Origin: CAZXYF01 sp964644705
GTDB lineage: Bacteria > Planctomycetota > Brocadiia > SM23-32
Direction: 5' to 3'
Assembly (NCBI GenBank): GCA_964644705.1
Contig: CAZXYF010000204.1
Coordinates: 1-5,615, forward strand
DNA: 5,615 nucleotides
Shown here in pieces: positions 1 to 5,495 of this stretch (position 1 is the first letter of the stretch; every line of letters begins with the position of its first letter). Under the pieces are notes generated by a model. That model was not told the DNA's origin and searched no databases. It saw only the letters and a program-made list of their open reading frames with translations. Position numbers and translations under genes: made by a program.

Positions 1-2
1 AG

Positions 3-98
3 GAAACCGGTCCCCGGTTCGAGGACGGAAACGTGCTGGTGCTTCCGACCCGGGGTGAGGATTTTAGCCTGGTGTCGGTGGAGTCTCCCGAAGAATAA
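3..98 (+). CDS. C-terminal end of an unidentified protein, truncated by the window edge
   Basis: An open frame enters from the left edge and stops at TAA 96-98, giving 31 visible residues that end in DFSLVSVESPEE. The stretch is acidic and rich in beta-forming residues (VLVLP, FSLVSV). It has no motif I can assign. The codon choice (GTG, CTG, CGG, GAG) matches the polymerase gene downstream, which supports it being coding. In many bacteria the gene before a DnaE2-type polymerase is imuB, a catalytically dead Y-family polymerase, so this could be its tail. That is inference from gene order alone, because nothing in these residues is diagnostic. The 186-base gap and the promoter candidate inside it argue against tight translational coupling with the next gene. 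Confidence 0.5.
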   Translation, partial: ETGPRFEDGNVLVLPTRGEDFSLVSVESPEE

Positions 99-212
99 TT
101 CCGGGATGGCGGCGGGAGCGGATCAGGAGTTCTGAGGATGTTTTCAACAACTCAAAACGACACCTGTTTGGTCTCCGACCGATTCGTGAAATGTCCGGGT
201 CAGTGAGCCTGT

Positions 213-241
213 TTGCAAAGGGATGCATACGCATGTATAGT
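213..241 (+). promoter_or_regulatory. Candidate sigma70-type promoter of the polymerase gene
   Basis: TTGCAA at 213-218 (4 of 6 matches to TTGACA) and TATAGT at 236-241 (5 of 6 to TATAAT) are separated by exactly 17 bases. This predicts a transcript start near 248 and a leader of about 37 nt before the ATG at 285. It also argues against the longer frame starting at TTG 213, because that codon would lie inside the -35 element. Found by eye with no statistical score. Confidence 0.45.
227..238. promoter_or_regulatory. Dyad ATAC-N4-GTAT over the -10 region, possible operator
   Basis: ATAC (227-230) and GTAT (235-238) are perfect inverted halves around GCAT. The dyad covers the last part of the promoter spacer and the first half of the -10 element, a position where a bound repressor would block RNA polymerase. 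It does not match the E. coli (CTGT-N8-ACAG) or Gram-positive (GAAC-N4-GTTC) LexA boxes. It is short enough to be chance. Confidence 0.25.
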
Positions 242-284
242 TGTTTGTGTCGGCGGTTTCTGGCACAGTTTATGGCAGGCAACT

Positions 285-3200
285 ATGGCGTTTATGCATC
301 TTCATGTCCATTCGAGCTATAGCCTTCTGCAGGGGGCATTTCGGGTCGAGCAGGTGATTGATAGAGCGGTTGGGCGGGGCCAGCGATTCGTGGCGCTCAC
401 CGATACCAACGGCCTGTACGGGGCGGTGGAGTTTTACAGGACCGCCCGGGAGGCTGGCGTTACTCCCGTTATCGGTACGGAGCTGGTTTATGGCGGGCAA
501 CAGTGCGTCTGTCTGGCGGCGAACCGGGAAGGTTACTCCAACCTCTGTCGGCTGGTGACAGAACGGCGCCTGGCGGGCACTCCGCATGCCGGGCAGTATG
601 GAAAAGACGGCAGGAGCGAGCGTGTTCAATACGGTCTGGCCGAGAGCATCGCGGCGCATTCGGACGGTCTGTTTGTGTTGACGGCCACGCCGGGATTGCT
701 CGTCCGGCTGGTCGAGGTCGTGGAGCCGGGGCGGCTGTATGCGGAATGGCGGGCCGATGAAACCCATTCCTTTGAAGTGGACTGCCCGGAGATCGCATCC
801 TCCTATTCCGACGAAGACTGTCAGCCCGAGACGGGTTCCGCGGATCCTGACAACCCGGGGCGGGAATCCCTCAGTGGGGTGGCGGATCGGTTGGGCATTC
901 CCCGCGTCGCCACGGTCAACGTGAATTTCCTCAATCCGGAGGATCGTGAGACTCACGGCGTGTTGTGCGCGATTCGGGAGAACGAGAGTTATGCGAAGGT
1001 GGTGGGGGACGAACGACTGCTCGCGGGGGAGAAGAGTTATTTCATGGAGGAACAGCGGATCCGCAGCCGGCTGGGGGGAGGTCGGGAGGCCGAGGAGGCC
1101 ATGGAGAACACCGTTCGGATTGCGGAGGCGTGTGAGCTGGACCTGGAGCTGGGAACACCGCATTTTCCATGTTATGACGCAGTCCCCGACGGGGAAACCC
1201 CCGCCTCCCGCCTGCGATCCGTCGCGGAACAGGGGGCACGCGAGCGCTACGGTCACGTATCCGGAGAGGTGCGGGAACGTCTCGATCGGGAACTGTCGGT
1301 AATTGAACAACTGGGGTTCTGCGATTATTTCCTCGTGGTGTGGGATATCCTCACGTTTGCCCGGCGGGAGGGCATTCCGCACGTTGGTCGAGGATCGGCG
1401 GCGAACAGCATCGTCTCGTATTGCCTCGGCATTTCAGCGGTGGATCCGATCAAGTATGATCTGTATTTCGAGCGTTTCCTCAATGAATATCGGACCGATA
1501 TACCGGACATCGACATGGATTTTTGCTGGCGACGTCGGGATGAGGTGCTGGAGTACGTCTATGATCGGTATCCGGCGGGACAGGTGGCGATGGTCTCCAC
1601 TCATTCAACATTCCGCGCGCGCTCGGCGTTTCGTGACGTGGCCCGGGTGATGGGATTGCCCATGGATGAGATCGATAAATACAGCTCAATGCTGACCCAC
1701 CACAGCGTCTCCAGCGTGCCGGAGGCCATGCGGAAGTTTCCGGAGATGTCCGATTTCCCCATACAGCGTGAACCCTGGCGATCGGTTCTGGAACACGCTG
1801 TTCACATCGATGGATACGTGCGACATCTCGGCATCCACCTGGGCGGTATGGTTATCGGAGACCGTGCGTTGAGTGATTACGCCCCGCTGGAGGACAGCAC
1901 CAAGGGGATCGTGGTGACGCAGTATGAGATGGAGGCGGCGGAGGATGTGGGGTTGGTGAAGATTGATCTGCTGGGACAGAGGTCGCTGTCGATACTGGAC
2001 CGGGCGGTGGAAAGCATCGAGCGGAATCACGGGGTGGAGATTGATGTGGAGGATATCCCGGACGAGGACGAACGCACGGCGCGGCTGCTGGGTAACGGCC
2101 GCACGCTGGGATGTTTTCAGATCGAATCTCCGGGGATGCGACAGCTGTTGCAGATGCTGGAGGCCGGCAGCATCATGGACGTCATACAGGGGCTGTCGCT
2201 GATTCGTCCGGGGCCATCCCACAGCGGCATGAAAGAGGCGTTTATTCGGCGCAAGCGCGGGGAGGAGGAAGTGACGTATCGGACGCCCCGGATGGAGGAA
2301 GCCCTTTCGGGGACCTACGGGGTGATGCTGTATCAGGAAGATATACTGAAAGTGGCGCAGGTGGTGGCGGGCTTTTCGCTGGCCGAGGGGGATCAGTTGC
2401 GTAAACGAATTACGAAGGACCGGAGTCCGGAGAATCTCGCCGAGCTGCGGGAGCGGTTTGTTGAGGGGGCGATTGAGCGGGATGTGGAACCGAAGGTGGC
2501 GGAGCAGATCTGGAAGGAGATCGAGGGATTCGCCGCCTATTCCTACTGCAAAGCACACGCGACGACTTACGGGCATATATCGTATCAGGCGGCGTGGCTG
2601 AAAGCCCACTGGCCGGCCGAATTCATCGCCAGCGTTATTGCGAACCAGGCGGGGTTCTACGATCCGGCAACTTATTACCGCGATGCGCGACGATTCAACG
2701 TGAAAATACTACCGCCTTCGGTCAATGCGAGCGGAGTGGAATGTCAGCCGGAGACGGTGGAGGGGCCGGGTAGGGGGCAGGGGGCGATCCGACCGGGTCT
2801 GCGCAGCGTCCGTTCCCTCCGACGCGACACCATCAAGCGGTTACTGTCGGAACGGGACCGTGGTGAATTCGCATCGTTTGAGGACTTCTGTGCACGCGTG
2901 GAATGTCAGGACCGTGAACTGGAGAATCTGGTCCTGGCGGGAGCATTTGATTGGACCGGAGAGAGCCGACCGACGTTGATGATGAAACTGGAAGTCCGTC
3001 CCTCGCCATCACCGGGCTCCAAAGACGGATCAGTGGGCCAGTTGTTTGAAGATCAGCCCATACCGACGCGGGTGGGGGACGAAACCGCGGCGTACGATAT
3101 TCCATCACAGCCGGGGTACTCCCTTGCCGAGCGGGTGGGCTACGAATTGAAAATGCTGGGGATGGCACATTCGGGGCATCCTCTGGATGTGTGGGAGGAT

Positions 3201-3506
3201 GAAGGGCGCCGCAATGGCCAGCTGCGCAGTTACAATTTATCCCGGAAAGGGGGCCAGCGTGTGGTATTCACCGGTTGGCTGGTAACGATGCGACGCGCGG
3301 TAACCCGGGATCGGCGGCAGATGAAATTTTTGTGCCTGGAGGACCGGCATGGAATGGTGGAGGTGGCGGTGTTTCCCGACGCGTATCAACGTTGCGGACG
3401 AGAGCTCTCGGGCGGAGGAGTGTATCGTGTGGAGGGTACGGTGAAAGAACAACACGGGGCATACAGTCTGGTGGCGGACGGTATTCAGCGTGTCGGGTCG
3501 GTGTAA
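285..3506 (+). CDS. dnaE: C-family DNA polymerase III alpha subunit, accessory error-prone DnaE2/ImuC type
   Basis: This is a 1073-residue template-directed DNA polymerase. From the N-terminus: a PHP domain (HLHVHS 5-10, VIGTEL 62-67); the palm with GRGSAANS 368-375 and PDIDMDF 407-413, where D410 and D412 match E. coli D401/D403; RHLGIHLGGMVI 513-524; the third palm aspartate D561 in KIDLLG; fingers with GCFQIES 609-615 and KAHATTYGHISYQAAWLKAHWPAEF from 756; a helix-hairpin-helix segment about 805-872; and an OB fold about 990-1060. The PHP site is degenerate (TDTNG at 39-43, ATVNVNF at 209-215). The chain stops at the OB fold, so the tau-binding tail of replicative DnaE1 is missing. Both traits fit translesion DnaE2/ImuC enzymes. 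ATG 285 is chosen because homology begins there and GGCAGG (274-279) is a weak ribosome site; ATG 294 is possible. Family assignment is secure, while the SOS role is inferred. Confidence 0.95.
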   Translation: MAFMHLHVHSSYSLLQGAFRVEQVIDRAVGRGQRFVALTDTNGLYGAVEFYRTAREAGVTPVIGTELVYGGQQCVCLAANREGYSNLCRLVTERRLAGTPHAGQYGKDGRSERVQYGLAESIAAHSDGLFVLTATPGLLVRLVEVVEPGRLYAEWRADETHSFEVDCPEIASSYSDEDCQPETGSADPDNPGRESLSGVADRLGIPRVATVNVNFLNPEDRETHGVLCAIRENESYAKVVGDERLLAGEKSYFMEEQRIRSRLGGGREAEEAMENTVRIAEACELDLELGTPHFPCYDAVPDGETPASRLRSVAEQGARERYGHVSGEVRERLDRELSVIEQLGFCDYFLVVWDILTFARREGIPHVGRGSAANSIVSYCLGISAVDPIKYDLYFERFLNEYRTDIPDIDMDFCWRRRDEVLEYVYDRYPAGQVAMVSTHSTFRARSAFRDVARVMGLPMDEIDKYSSMLTHHSVSSVPEAMRKFPEMSDFPIQREPWRSVLEHAVHIDGYVRHLGIHLGGMVIGDRALSDYAPLEDSTKGIVVTQYEMEAAEDVGLVKIDLLGQRSLSILDRAVESIERNHGVEIDVEDIPDEDERTARLLGNGRTLGCFQIESPGMRQLLQMLEAGSIMDVIQGLSLIRPGPSHSGMKEAFIRRKRGEEEVTYRTPRMEEALSGTYGVMLYQEDILKVAQVVAGFSLAEGDQLRKRITKDRSPENLAELRERFVEGAIERDVEPKVAEQIWKEIEGFAAYSYCKAHATTYGHISYQAAWLKAHWPAEFIASVIANQAGFYDPATYYRDARRFNVKILPPSVNASGVECQPETVEGPGRGQGAIRPGLRSVRSLRRDTIKRLLSERDRGEFASFEDFCARVECQDRELENLVLAGAFDWTGESRPTLMMKLEVRPSPSPGSKDGSVGQLFEDQPIPTRVGDETAAYDIPSQPGYSLAERVGYELKMLGMAHSGHPLDVWEDEGRRNGQLRSYNLSRKGGQRVVFTGWLVTMRRAVTRDRRQMKFLCLEDRHGMVEVAVFPDAYQRCGRELSGGGVYRVEGTVKEQHGAYSLVADGIQRVGSV

Positions 3507-3520
3507 GGGGTGGCGTTTGA

Positions 3521-3549
3521 TGGACAAAAATGGCCGTAGAATTTATTAT
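3521..3549 (+). promoter_or_regulatory. Candidate sigma70-type promoter of the antiporter gene
   Basis: TGGACA (3521-3526, 5 of 6 to TTGACA) and TATTAT (3544-3549, 5 of 6 to TATAAT) lie 17 bases apart in an AT-rich patch just after the polymerase stop codon. The predicted transcript start is near 3556, about 145 nt before the preferred GTG start. No terminator with a U-tract is visible between the polymerase stop and this promoter. Confidence 0.5.
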
Positions 3550-3558
3550 TTATGTCCA
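3521..3558. repeat. Inverted repeat TGGACA/TGTCCA flanking the antiporter promoter
   Basis: TGGACA (3521-3526) is repeated inverted as TGTCCA (3553-3558). The left arm is the -35 element and the right arm covers the predicted transcript start. The arms are 32 bases apart, about three helical turns, so they lie on the same DNA face. A dimeric or looping regulator could use them. At 6 bp per arm, chance is a real alternative. Confidence 0.3.
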
Positions 3559-3699
3559 GCGTTCGGGCACATGACTGAGTGATATCGACGGGTCGGGTTG
3601 CCGTTTCGGACGCTGGGGTTGGCATATCATACCAGAAGGATCGCGTCGTACTCATTATCCCCTTCCATTGCCTTATCTGATTTAATCCCGGGTTATAAT

Positions 3700-4788
3700 G
3701 TGCATTATTTAATTCCTGCAGAGTGGTTTCAGGGTCTTCATTGGATCCTGCTTTTACTGATCGGCGGTGGAGCTTTATATCTGCTGATACGCGGCGCCGA
3801 TATGCTGGTGGAAGGTGCCAGTGGTATAGCCCTCCGCCTCGGTCTGAGCAAGGTGATTGTAGGAGCTACCGTTGTTTCTCTGGGAACGACAAGTCCTGAG
3901 GCCGCCGTATCAGTCATGGCGTCTATAGGTGGAGAGGCTGGGCTTGCTCTTGGTAATGCCGTTGGATCGGTTATCGCGGATACTGGTCTGATTTTTGGTG
4001 TGGGGTGTTTGCTCATTGCTCTGCCGGTGGACAGGTATTTGTTGAATCGGCAGGGATGGGTGCAGACTGGAGCTGCTTTTCTGTTGGCCATCTGCAGCTA
4101 CGGCGTATGGATGTATTGTCCGCCGGGTTCTCAAAGGCTGGGGCGCTGGGTAGGGGTCGGTTTTTTGACGCTGCTGGGGTGGTATATGTGGGCCAGTGTG
4201 AAATGGGGACGCCGGCACAAAGAGTGGAAAAAAGAGCAGATGGCGGATGAGTATGGGGAGGGCGATTCGGAGGAAGCGGAGATTCTCGATAAGGCGGAGC
4301 ATGATCCGTGGTCGAAACTGATTCCCCTTTTCATATGTGGATTGTCGCTGGTCATCATATTCGGTCGGGTGGTGATTGTATGCGCCAAGACCGGAGCGCA
4401 ACAGGCGGGCGTGCCGGAGGTGGTGATTGCCGGAACCATCGTGGCCATGGGTACGTCGCTTCCCGAGCTGATGGTGGGGATCAGCGCGATAAAGAAAGGT
4501 CATGCCGATATGCTTATTGGCAATGTGGTGGGTGCTGATGTGCTCAACATACTGTTTGTTATCGGAGCATCAGCGGCTGCGACCCCGCTGAATTTGATTA
4601 ATCACGGCGCCCAGATACAAGAAATCTTTCTGTATCTGCATTTGCCGACCATGTTGCTGATCCTGATTTTATTCCGAATTTACATCTACGATGCAATCCG
4701 TAACGGCAGGTTCCGCAGGTGGCACGGGATTCCGTTGCTCGTGATCTATGTGAGTTACCTCATCCTCAACATGGTTATGGCAAAATGA
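3700..4788 (+). CDS. CaCA-family sodium/calcium antiporter-like inner-membrane protein
   Basis: This is a 362-residue membrane protein of the calcium/cation antiporter superfamily (YrbG/NCX type), expected to exchange Ca2+ against Na+ or H+. Both alpha repeats are visible: GTTSPE 62-67 with GNAVGSVIADTG 85-96, and GTSLPE 251-256 with GNVVGADVLNIL 274-285. The conserved glutamates are E67 and E256. About ten hydrophobic segments (near 14-31, 50-66, 83-106, 119-140, 149-166, 206-228, 238-260, 271-297, 307-328, 342-360) fall into two halves joined by a charged, acidic loop (167-205). The frame is open back to TTG 3598, but those 34 residues do not look like the family. GTG 3700 puts the start just before helix 1 with a weak GGG (3690-3692) upstream. 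A perfect TATAAT at 3694-3699 directly abuts this GTG. The stop is TGA 4786-4788. Family is secure; start codon and ion specificity are not. Confidence 0.9.
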   Translation: MHYLIPAEWFQGLHWILLLLIGGGALYLLIRGADMLVEGASGIALRLGLSKVIVGATVVSLGTTSPEAAVSVMASIGGEAGLALGNAVGSVIADTGLIFGVGCLLIALPVDRYLLNRQGWVQTGAAFLLAICSYGVWMYCPPGSQRLGRWVGVGFLTLLGWYMWASVKWGRRHKEWKKEQMADEYGEGDSEEAEILDKAEHDPWSKLIPLFICGLSLVIIFGRVVIVCAKTGAQQAGVPEVVIAGTIVAMGTSLPELMVGISAIKKGHADMLIGNVVGADVLNILFVIGASAAATPLNLINHGAQIQEIFLYLHLPTMLLILILFRIYIYDAIRNGRFRRWHGIPLLVIYVSYLILNMVMAK

Positions 4789-4985
4789 TCCGCTGACGTT
4801 CTGCTTCAAGGCATGTACGGGGCAAAAGAGATGTTGGGGTAAGGTTTCGGTGAACCACATGCGTTTTGTGATGCCCTACTTACCGGGCTTATCCCTGTGC
4901 ACTACAGCAGGCGTACGACGACAGGCGACAGGGCCTTCTGGCAGGGCGCTGGAGCCATCGTCGAGTCCCTTCGTCCATCACGTTT

Positions 4986-5036
4986 ATCGGCTGTTTTCCG
5001 GGCTACGCTCTAACTGCCGATGAAGGCCAACGGCAG
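4986..5036. repeat. Two mutually exclusive hairpins sharing one arm
   Basis: ATCGGC (4986-4991) can pair with GCCGAT (5016-5021). CTGCCG (5014-5019) can instead pair with CGGCAG (5031-5036). The two helices share 5016-5019, so only one can form at a time. This is the first hairpin upstream of the tandem units. Stems are only 6 bp. Confidence 0.4.
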
Positions 5037-5043
5037 CTACGGT

Positions 5044-5080
5044 AATCTTCTTCACCCACGGGATGAACCCGTGGGGGCCG
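5044..5080. repeat. Hairpin repeat unit, copy 1
   Basis: AATCTTCTTC (5044-5053) is followed by an 8-bp perfect stem CCCACGGG (5055-5062) and CCCGTGGG (5068-5075) with loop ATGAA, then GGCCG (5076-5080). The same flanks recur around a different stem in copy 2 at 5112-5150, 68 bases downstream. Confidence 0.75.
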
Positions 5081-5089
5081 ACTGGGATC

Positions 5090-5109
5090 ATGGGCTGAAT
5101 TTAGCCCAT
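5090..5109. repeat. Hairpin between the two tandem units
   Basis: ATGGGCT (5090-5096) pairs with AGCCCAT (5103-5109) around loop GAATTT. The 7-bp perfect stem sits between the two repeat units, so three strong hairpins follow within about 95 bases. The form, a GGGCT-loop-AGCCC core, resembles REP-type palindromes. Confidence 0.65.
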
Positions 5110-5111
5110 CC

Positions 5112-5150
5112 AATCTTCTTCCCCCCATGGCACAAGACCATGGGGGGCCG
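5112..5150. repeat. Hairpin repeat unit, copy 2, with compensatory stem changes
   Basis: AATCTTCTTC (5112-5121) overlaps a 10-bp perfect stem CCCCCCATGG (5121-5130) and CCATGGGGGG (5138-5147) with loop CACAAGA, ending in the same GGGGGCCG as copy 1. Against copy 1, the left arm changes ACG to CAT and the right arm changes CGT to ATG, so every altered pair is restored. This is the strongest stem in the window. Confidence 0.75.
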
Positions 5151-5179
5151 TATTCAGGGTTTTAATCGTGTCTGTTCGG

Positions 5180-5213
5180 GCGTTTGATTCGCAAGCAATA
5201 GGTAAACGCTTGC
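5180..5213. repeat. Overlapping inverted repeats GCGTTT/AAACGC and GCAAGC/GCTTGC
   Basis: GCGTTT (5180-5185) matches AAACGC (5204-5209) inverted, and GCAAGC (5191-5196) matches GCTTGC (5208-5213). The right arms overlap by two bases, so the helices compete. The joined right arms, AAACGCTTGC (5204-5213), recur as an exact direct repeat at 5347-5356. Confidence 0.45.
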
Positions 5214-5251
5214 ACACTGTAACCTGATCTGAAGCCGCGGCGAAGGCGCCT

Positions 5252-5289
5252 GAGGCGGAGCCTCTCTGGAGTGCGCGCGGCCATGCCGC
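5252..5289. repeat. Two small GC-rich triloop hairpins
   Basis: GAGGC (5252-5256) and GCCTC (5260-5264) enclose GGA. GCGGC (5277-5281) and GCCGC (5285-5289) enclose CAT. Both are 5-bp stems with three-base loops in a GC-rich stretch. They are individually weak and are listed because they continue the hairpin series. Confidence 0.35.
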
Positions 5290-5346
5290 CGCTTTCCCTT
5301 TCTCCGGACGCGTGTCATCTTCCGGTTTCGCCTCCGTCAAAATCCC

Positions 5347-5356
5347 AAACGCTTGC
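5347..5356 (+). repeat. Second copy of direct repeat AAACGCTTGC
   Basis: Exact 10-base match to 5204-5213, 143 bases upstream. The two copies bracket the GC-rich segment holding the small triloop hairpins. It could be a trace of a duplication or of element ends. Confidence 0.4.
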
Positions 5357-5360
5357 CGGG

Positions 5361-5432
5361 CAGCTAAGCGGACCGAACTAAAAACTTTCGGGTTTCAAAC
5401 CCGGTTTGGTGTCGATTAGCTGTATTTTTAGT
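5361..5432. repeat. Two crossing inverted repeats (pseudoknot-like order)
   Basis: CAGCTAA (5361-5367) pairs with TTAGCTG (5416-5422), while ACTAAAAA (5377-5384) pairs with TTTTTAGT (5425-5432). The arms run A, B, A', B', so the helices cross instead of nesting. The palindrome at 5389-5403 lies inside both. The second pair is AT-rich and could be coincidence. Confidence 0.35.
5389..5408. repeat. Overlapping alternative palindromes
   Basis: CGGGTTT (5389-5395) and AAACCCG (5397-5403) are perfect inverted arms around one base. CAAACC (5396-5401) and GGTTTG (5403-5408) form a second palindrome around 5402. They share most of 5396-5403, so the hairpins are mutually exclusive. Confidence 0.5.
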
Positions 5433-5443
5433 CCCAACGGGAC
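5431..5443. repeat. Short hairpin GTCCC-AAC-GGGAC
   Basis: A perfect 5-bp stem (5431-5435 and 5439-5443) with loop AAC sits 13 bases before the large two-storey hairpin. The two together look like one structural module. Confidence 0.5.
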
Positions 5444-5456
5444 GGCTTCATACTAG

Positions 5457-5495
5457 CCCAAGATGCAGTGCTCTGAAAGAGCACGGAATCTTGGG
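5457..5495. repeat. Two-storey hairpin with symmetric 3x3 internal loop
   Basis: Outer stem CCCAAGAT (5457-5464) pairs with ATCTTGGG (5488-5495). A 3x3 internal loop follows (GCA 5465-5467 opposite GGA 5485-5487). The inner stem GTGCTCT (5468-5474) pairs with AGAGCAC (5478-5484) around loop GAA. All 15 pairs are perfect. There is no T-run after it on either strand, so it is not an ordinary terminator. Its form suits a structured RNA or a palindromic repeat element. Confidence 0.75.

Noticed and set aside
213..284. N-terminal extension of the polymerase from TTG 213
   Set aside because: The extra 24 residues do not resemble the family, whose PHP domain begins at MAFMHLHVHS, and the TTG lies within the candidate -35 element.
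99..284. Canonical LexA box upstream of the polymerase
   Set aside because: Neither CTGT-N8-ACAG, GAAC-N4-GTTC nor GTTC-N7-GTTC is found in the gap. Isolated half-sites are present without partners.
270..1382. 370-codon open frame on the minus strand opposite the polymerase
   Set aside because: It lies wholly inside the polymerase gene, encodes a low-complexity Arg/Pro/His-rich sequence with no domain, and is explained by the GC-rich codon choice of the plus strand.
1686..2609. 307-codon open frame on the minus strand opposite the polymerase
   Set aside because: It is the antisense shadow of the most conserved palm and fingers region, and its translation has no recognisable motif.
4859..5023. 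54-codon plus-strand ORF (MRFVMPYLPGLS at its start)
   Set aside because: No ribosome binding site and no domain, and its end lies in the competing hairpins at 4986-5036. I could not support it as a gene, though recurrence in other genomes would be worth a search.
5004..5036. Integron attC-like hairpin near CTCTAACTGCCG
   Set aside because: The R'' and R' core sites (RYYYAAC and GTTRRRY) are not present as an inverted pair, and no integrase or cassette gene is visible.
5101..5340. 79-codon minus-strand ORF
   Set aside because: TTG start, no clear ribosome site, Ala/Arg/Ser-rich composition, and its 3' third runs through the strongest hairpin of the window. More likely an open frame within repeat sequence.
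5385..5410. tRNA T-arm-like hairpin with TTTCAAA
   Set aside because: No matching acceptor, D or anticodon stems at tRNA spacing and no CCA; the loop is not a standard TTCAAAT type.
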